From an uncultured Hungatella sp. (GTDB taxonomy: Bacteria > Bacillota > Clostridia > Lachnospirales > Lachnospiraceae), in assembly GCA_910588325.1 (NCBI GenBank), contig CAJUPP010000027.1, forward strand, positions 1 through 40,964: a DNA stretch of 40,964 bases. The letters run 5' to 3'. Numbering within the stretch: the first letter of the stretch is position 1; every line of letters starts with the position of its first letter. The translations under genes and the position numbers were made by a program. Under the pieces are notes generated by a model, which was not told the origin of the DNA, did not search any database, and was given only the letters and a program-made list of their open reading frames with translations. Positions 39,381 to 40,964 of this stretch are shown here, one piece after another.

Positions 39381-40964
39381 ATGGCCAGAGGCAGAAAACC
39401 GGGGAGTAAAAATCAGACACAGACGCAGGTTCAGGTTCCGCTTCAGCCGGATCATACCGTGTTCGCACTGGATATCGGAACCAGAAGCGTGATCGGTATG
39501 GTTGGAGTTGTGGAAGAAGATAAAGTGAAGATCATTGCCATTGAGAAGGAAGAGCACGGGGAGCGTGCCATGATCGACGGGCAGATTGAAAATATCGAAA
39601 AGGTGGCGGCATTAGCTGAAAAAGTAAAAAAGCGTCTGGAAAATAAGATCCATATTCAGTTAAGCCGTGTCTGTGTGGCAGCCGCCGGTCGTGCCCTTCG
39701 GACTCAGAGAGCGGACTTCCAGCTGGATCTGCCAGGTACCCAGTTAATTGATGACGAGATTATCAGCCGTCTGGAGGCCGGAGCCATCAGCAAGGCTGAG
39801 GAGGCTTTCGATGCAGAAAACAGGACAGAGGACGGAACTTCCAGAAGATTTTATCTGGTCGGGTATACGGTATGTCAGTATTACCTGGATCAGTATATGA
39901 TTTCCAGTTTGAAGGATCACCGGGGGCAGCAGGTGAAGGTAGATCTGATTGCTACATTTCTGCCCAGCGAAGTGGTAGAAAGCCTGTACACCACTATGAA
40001 TAAGATTGGACTGGAGGTGGCAAGCATTACTCTGGAGCCTATTGCAGCCATTAATGCGGCCATTCCCGGCAACCTGCGTCTGCTTAATCTGGTTATGGTA
40101 GATATCGGAGCCGGAACTTCGGATATTGCTGCCTGTACCGACGGCAGCGTCACCGGGTATACCATGGCAACTGTGGCTGGAGACGAAATTACGGAGAACA
40201 TTATGAAGGAATATCTGGTGGATTTTAAGACTGCAGAGCAGATAAAGATGCAGATAGACTCCGGCACAGATGTGACCTTTACGGATATTCTGGGATTCGA
40301 ACAGAAGGTGCCCTGTGAAGAAATTATGCAGTGTATTCAAGGTTCCGCCGATACTCTGTGCAGGGAAATCTCCACAAAAATCCTGGAGGTTAACGGCGGC
40401 GCTCCCTCCGCTCTGTTTCTGGCCGGAGGCGGCAGCAAATTAAGCGGGCTGAAGGATAAACTGACTGAGGCCCTGAAGATGGATGCCAAGCGTGTGGCTA
40501 TTGCAGGAAGAAACTTTCAGGCCAATGCATTTTCAGATGAATATGATTTGGATAATCCGGAGTATGCCACTCCCCTGGGAATCGTCATCTCCTCCGGTCT
40601 GAACCTGATTCATGACAGTTTTCGGGTAACTTTAAACGACAGGCCGGCCAAACTGTTTCGAAGCGGCAGCTTTACGGCTCTGAATCTTCTAATGATGAAC
40701 GGCTACACCTTCCAGGACCTGATGGGCCGTTCCGGCCAGAATCTGGTGGTAAGCGTCAACGGACAGCGGAAGGTCTTTTATGGTACTGCTTCCCAGCCGG
40801 CCTCTCTCTTCATTAATAAAAAGGAAGGAAAACTTTCGGAAATCATTCATGCAGGGGATTGTATTGATTTTATCCCTGCTGTTTATGGCGCACCGGGGGC
40901 GGCATGCCTGGGGGATATTGAAGGTGCCGAAAACTGTCTGGAGATTACGCTGAATGGAATGTAT
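39381..40964 (+). CDS. FtsA-like actin-fold ATPase, extended C-terminus, cut by the window end
   Basis: The open frame runs 528 codons to the window edge without a stop. Residues 1-25 are a basic, Q-rich lead. Residues 26-410 are an FtsA/PilM-type actin fold: phosphate-1 ALDIGTRSVIGMVG (29-42), an SHS2-like insert (about 45-205), phosphate-2 VDIGAGTSDIA (240-250) and the adenosine motif LFLAGGGSKLSGL (345-357). FtsA normally ends near residue 420; here at least 110 more residues follow, mostly beta-rich (VTLNDRPAKLF, VVSVNGQRKVFYGT, IIHAGDCIDFIPA). ATG 39381 is chosen because AGGAGG lies 8 bases upstream. A role in division or envelope assembly is inferred from the fold only; ftsZ is not in view. 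Confidence 0.85.
   Translation, partial: MARGRKPGSKNQTQTQVQVPLQPDHTVFALDIGTRSVIGMVGVVEEDKVKIIAIEKEEHGERAMIDGQIENIEKVAALAEKVKKRLENKIHIQLSRVCVAAAGRALRTQRADFQLDLPGTQLIDDEIISRLEAGAISKAEEAFDAENRTEDGTSRRFYLVGYTVCQYYLDQYMISSLKDHRGQQVKVDLIATFLPSEVVESLYTTMNKIGLEVASITLEPIAAINAAIPGNLRLLNLVMVDIGAGTSDIAACTDGSVTGYTMATVAGDEITENIMKEYLVDFKTAEQIKMQIDSGTDVTFTDILGFEQKVPCEEIMQCIQGSADTLCREISTKILEVNGGAPSALFLAGGGSKLSGLKDKLTEALKMDAKRVAIAGRNFQANAFSDEYDLDNPEYATPLGIVISSGLNLIHDSFRVTLNDRPAKLFRSGSFTALNLLMMNGYTFQDLMGRSGQNLVVSVNGQRKVFYGTASQPASLFINKKEGKLSEIIHAGDCIDFIPAVYGAPGAACLGDIEGAENCLEITLNGMY

Overview
The window looks like a chromosomal segment of a spore-forming, low-to-moderate G+C Firmicute of the class Clostridia, most likely a Lachnospiraceae (Clostridium cluster XIVa) gut-type anaerobe. 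This rests on the gene families and their order (yqfC-yqfD-phoH-ybeY, DUF2953-gerW, rimO-pgsA-cinA, yicC-gmk-rpoZ), a two-subunit oxygen-sensitive class I fumarase, AGGAGG ribosome binding sites with occasional TTG/GTG starts, and TTGACA/TATAAT promoters. Family-level placement is inference. No rRNA, tRNA, CRISPR array, transposase or phage gene is visible. No gene-free stretch reaches 300 bases.

Layout, almost entirely on the minus strand and so transcribed from high to low coordinates. (1) 1-1080: a truncated ammonium transporter gene behind a strong promoter and a leader that looks like a transcription attenuator. (2) 1097-1933: two small membrane proteins (DUF2752, DUF4234) with their own promoter. 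(3) 2023-16639: a 14.5 kb run of tightly packed, often overlapping genes starting at the proB promoter: proB, DUF896, proA, a dihydrouridine synthase, hisA, a HisF-like/HisIE fusion, pepT, sortase B, two hybrid sensor kinases (the second frameshifted at an A7 run) and the fumarase subunits. (4) 16662-16776: three consecutive hairpins between convergently spaced units. (5) 16793-26867: two flavoproteins, a small anchored protein, a MurJ/SpoVB-type flippase with a long repeat-containing tail, a DUF3048 lipoprotein, ybeY, phoH, yqfD and yqfC. (6) 26918-30231: rpsU with its own promoter and terminator, alaS, and a 49-residue membrane peptide gene. (7) 30396-30733: rpmB, one of two plus-strand genes. 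(8) 30739-37079: a 46-residue membrane peptide gene, gerW, DUF2953, two unrecognised proteins, cinA, pgsA and rimO. (9) 37128-39195: rpoZ, gmk and yicC from a consensus promoter, with a second compact hairpin cluster between gmk and rpoZ. (10) 39252-40964: on the plus strand, divergent from yicC, an FtsA-like actin-fold ATPase that runs off the window.

The genes cover proline and histidine biosynthesis, tRNA and ribosome maturation (Dus, AlaS, YbeY, RimO, S21, L28), sporulation (YqfC, YqfD, GerW), envelope synthesis (PgsA, flippase, sortase) and signalling. The least explained items are the amt leader, a roughly 130-residue module found three times in the two kinases, the two hairpin clusters, the frameshifted kinase, the extended FtsA-like protein and two unrecognised proteins downstream of cinA.
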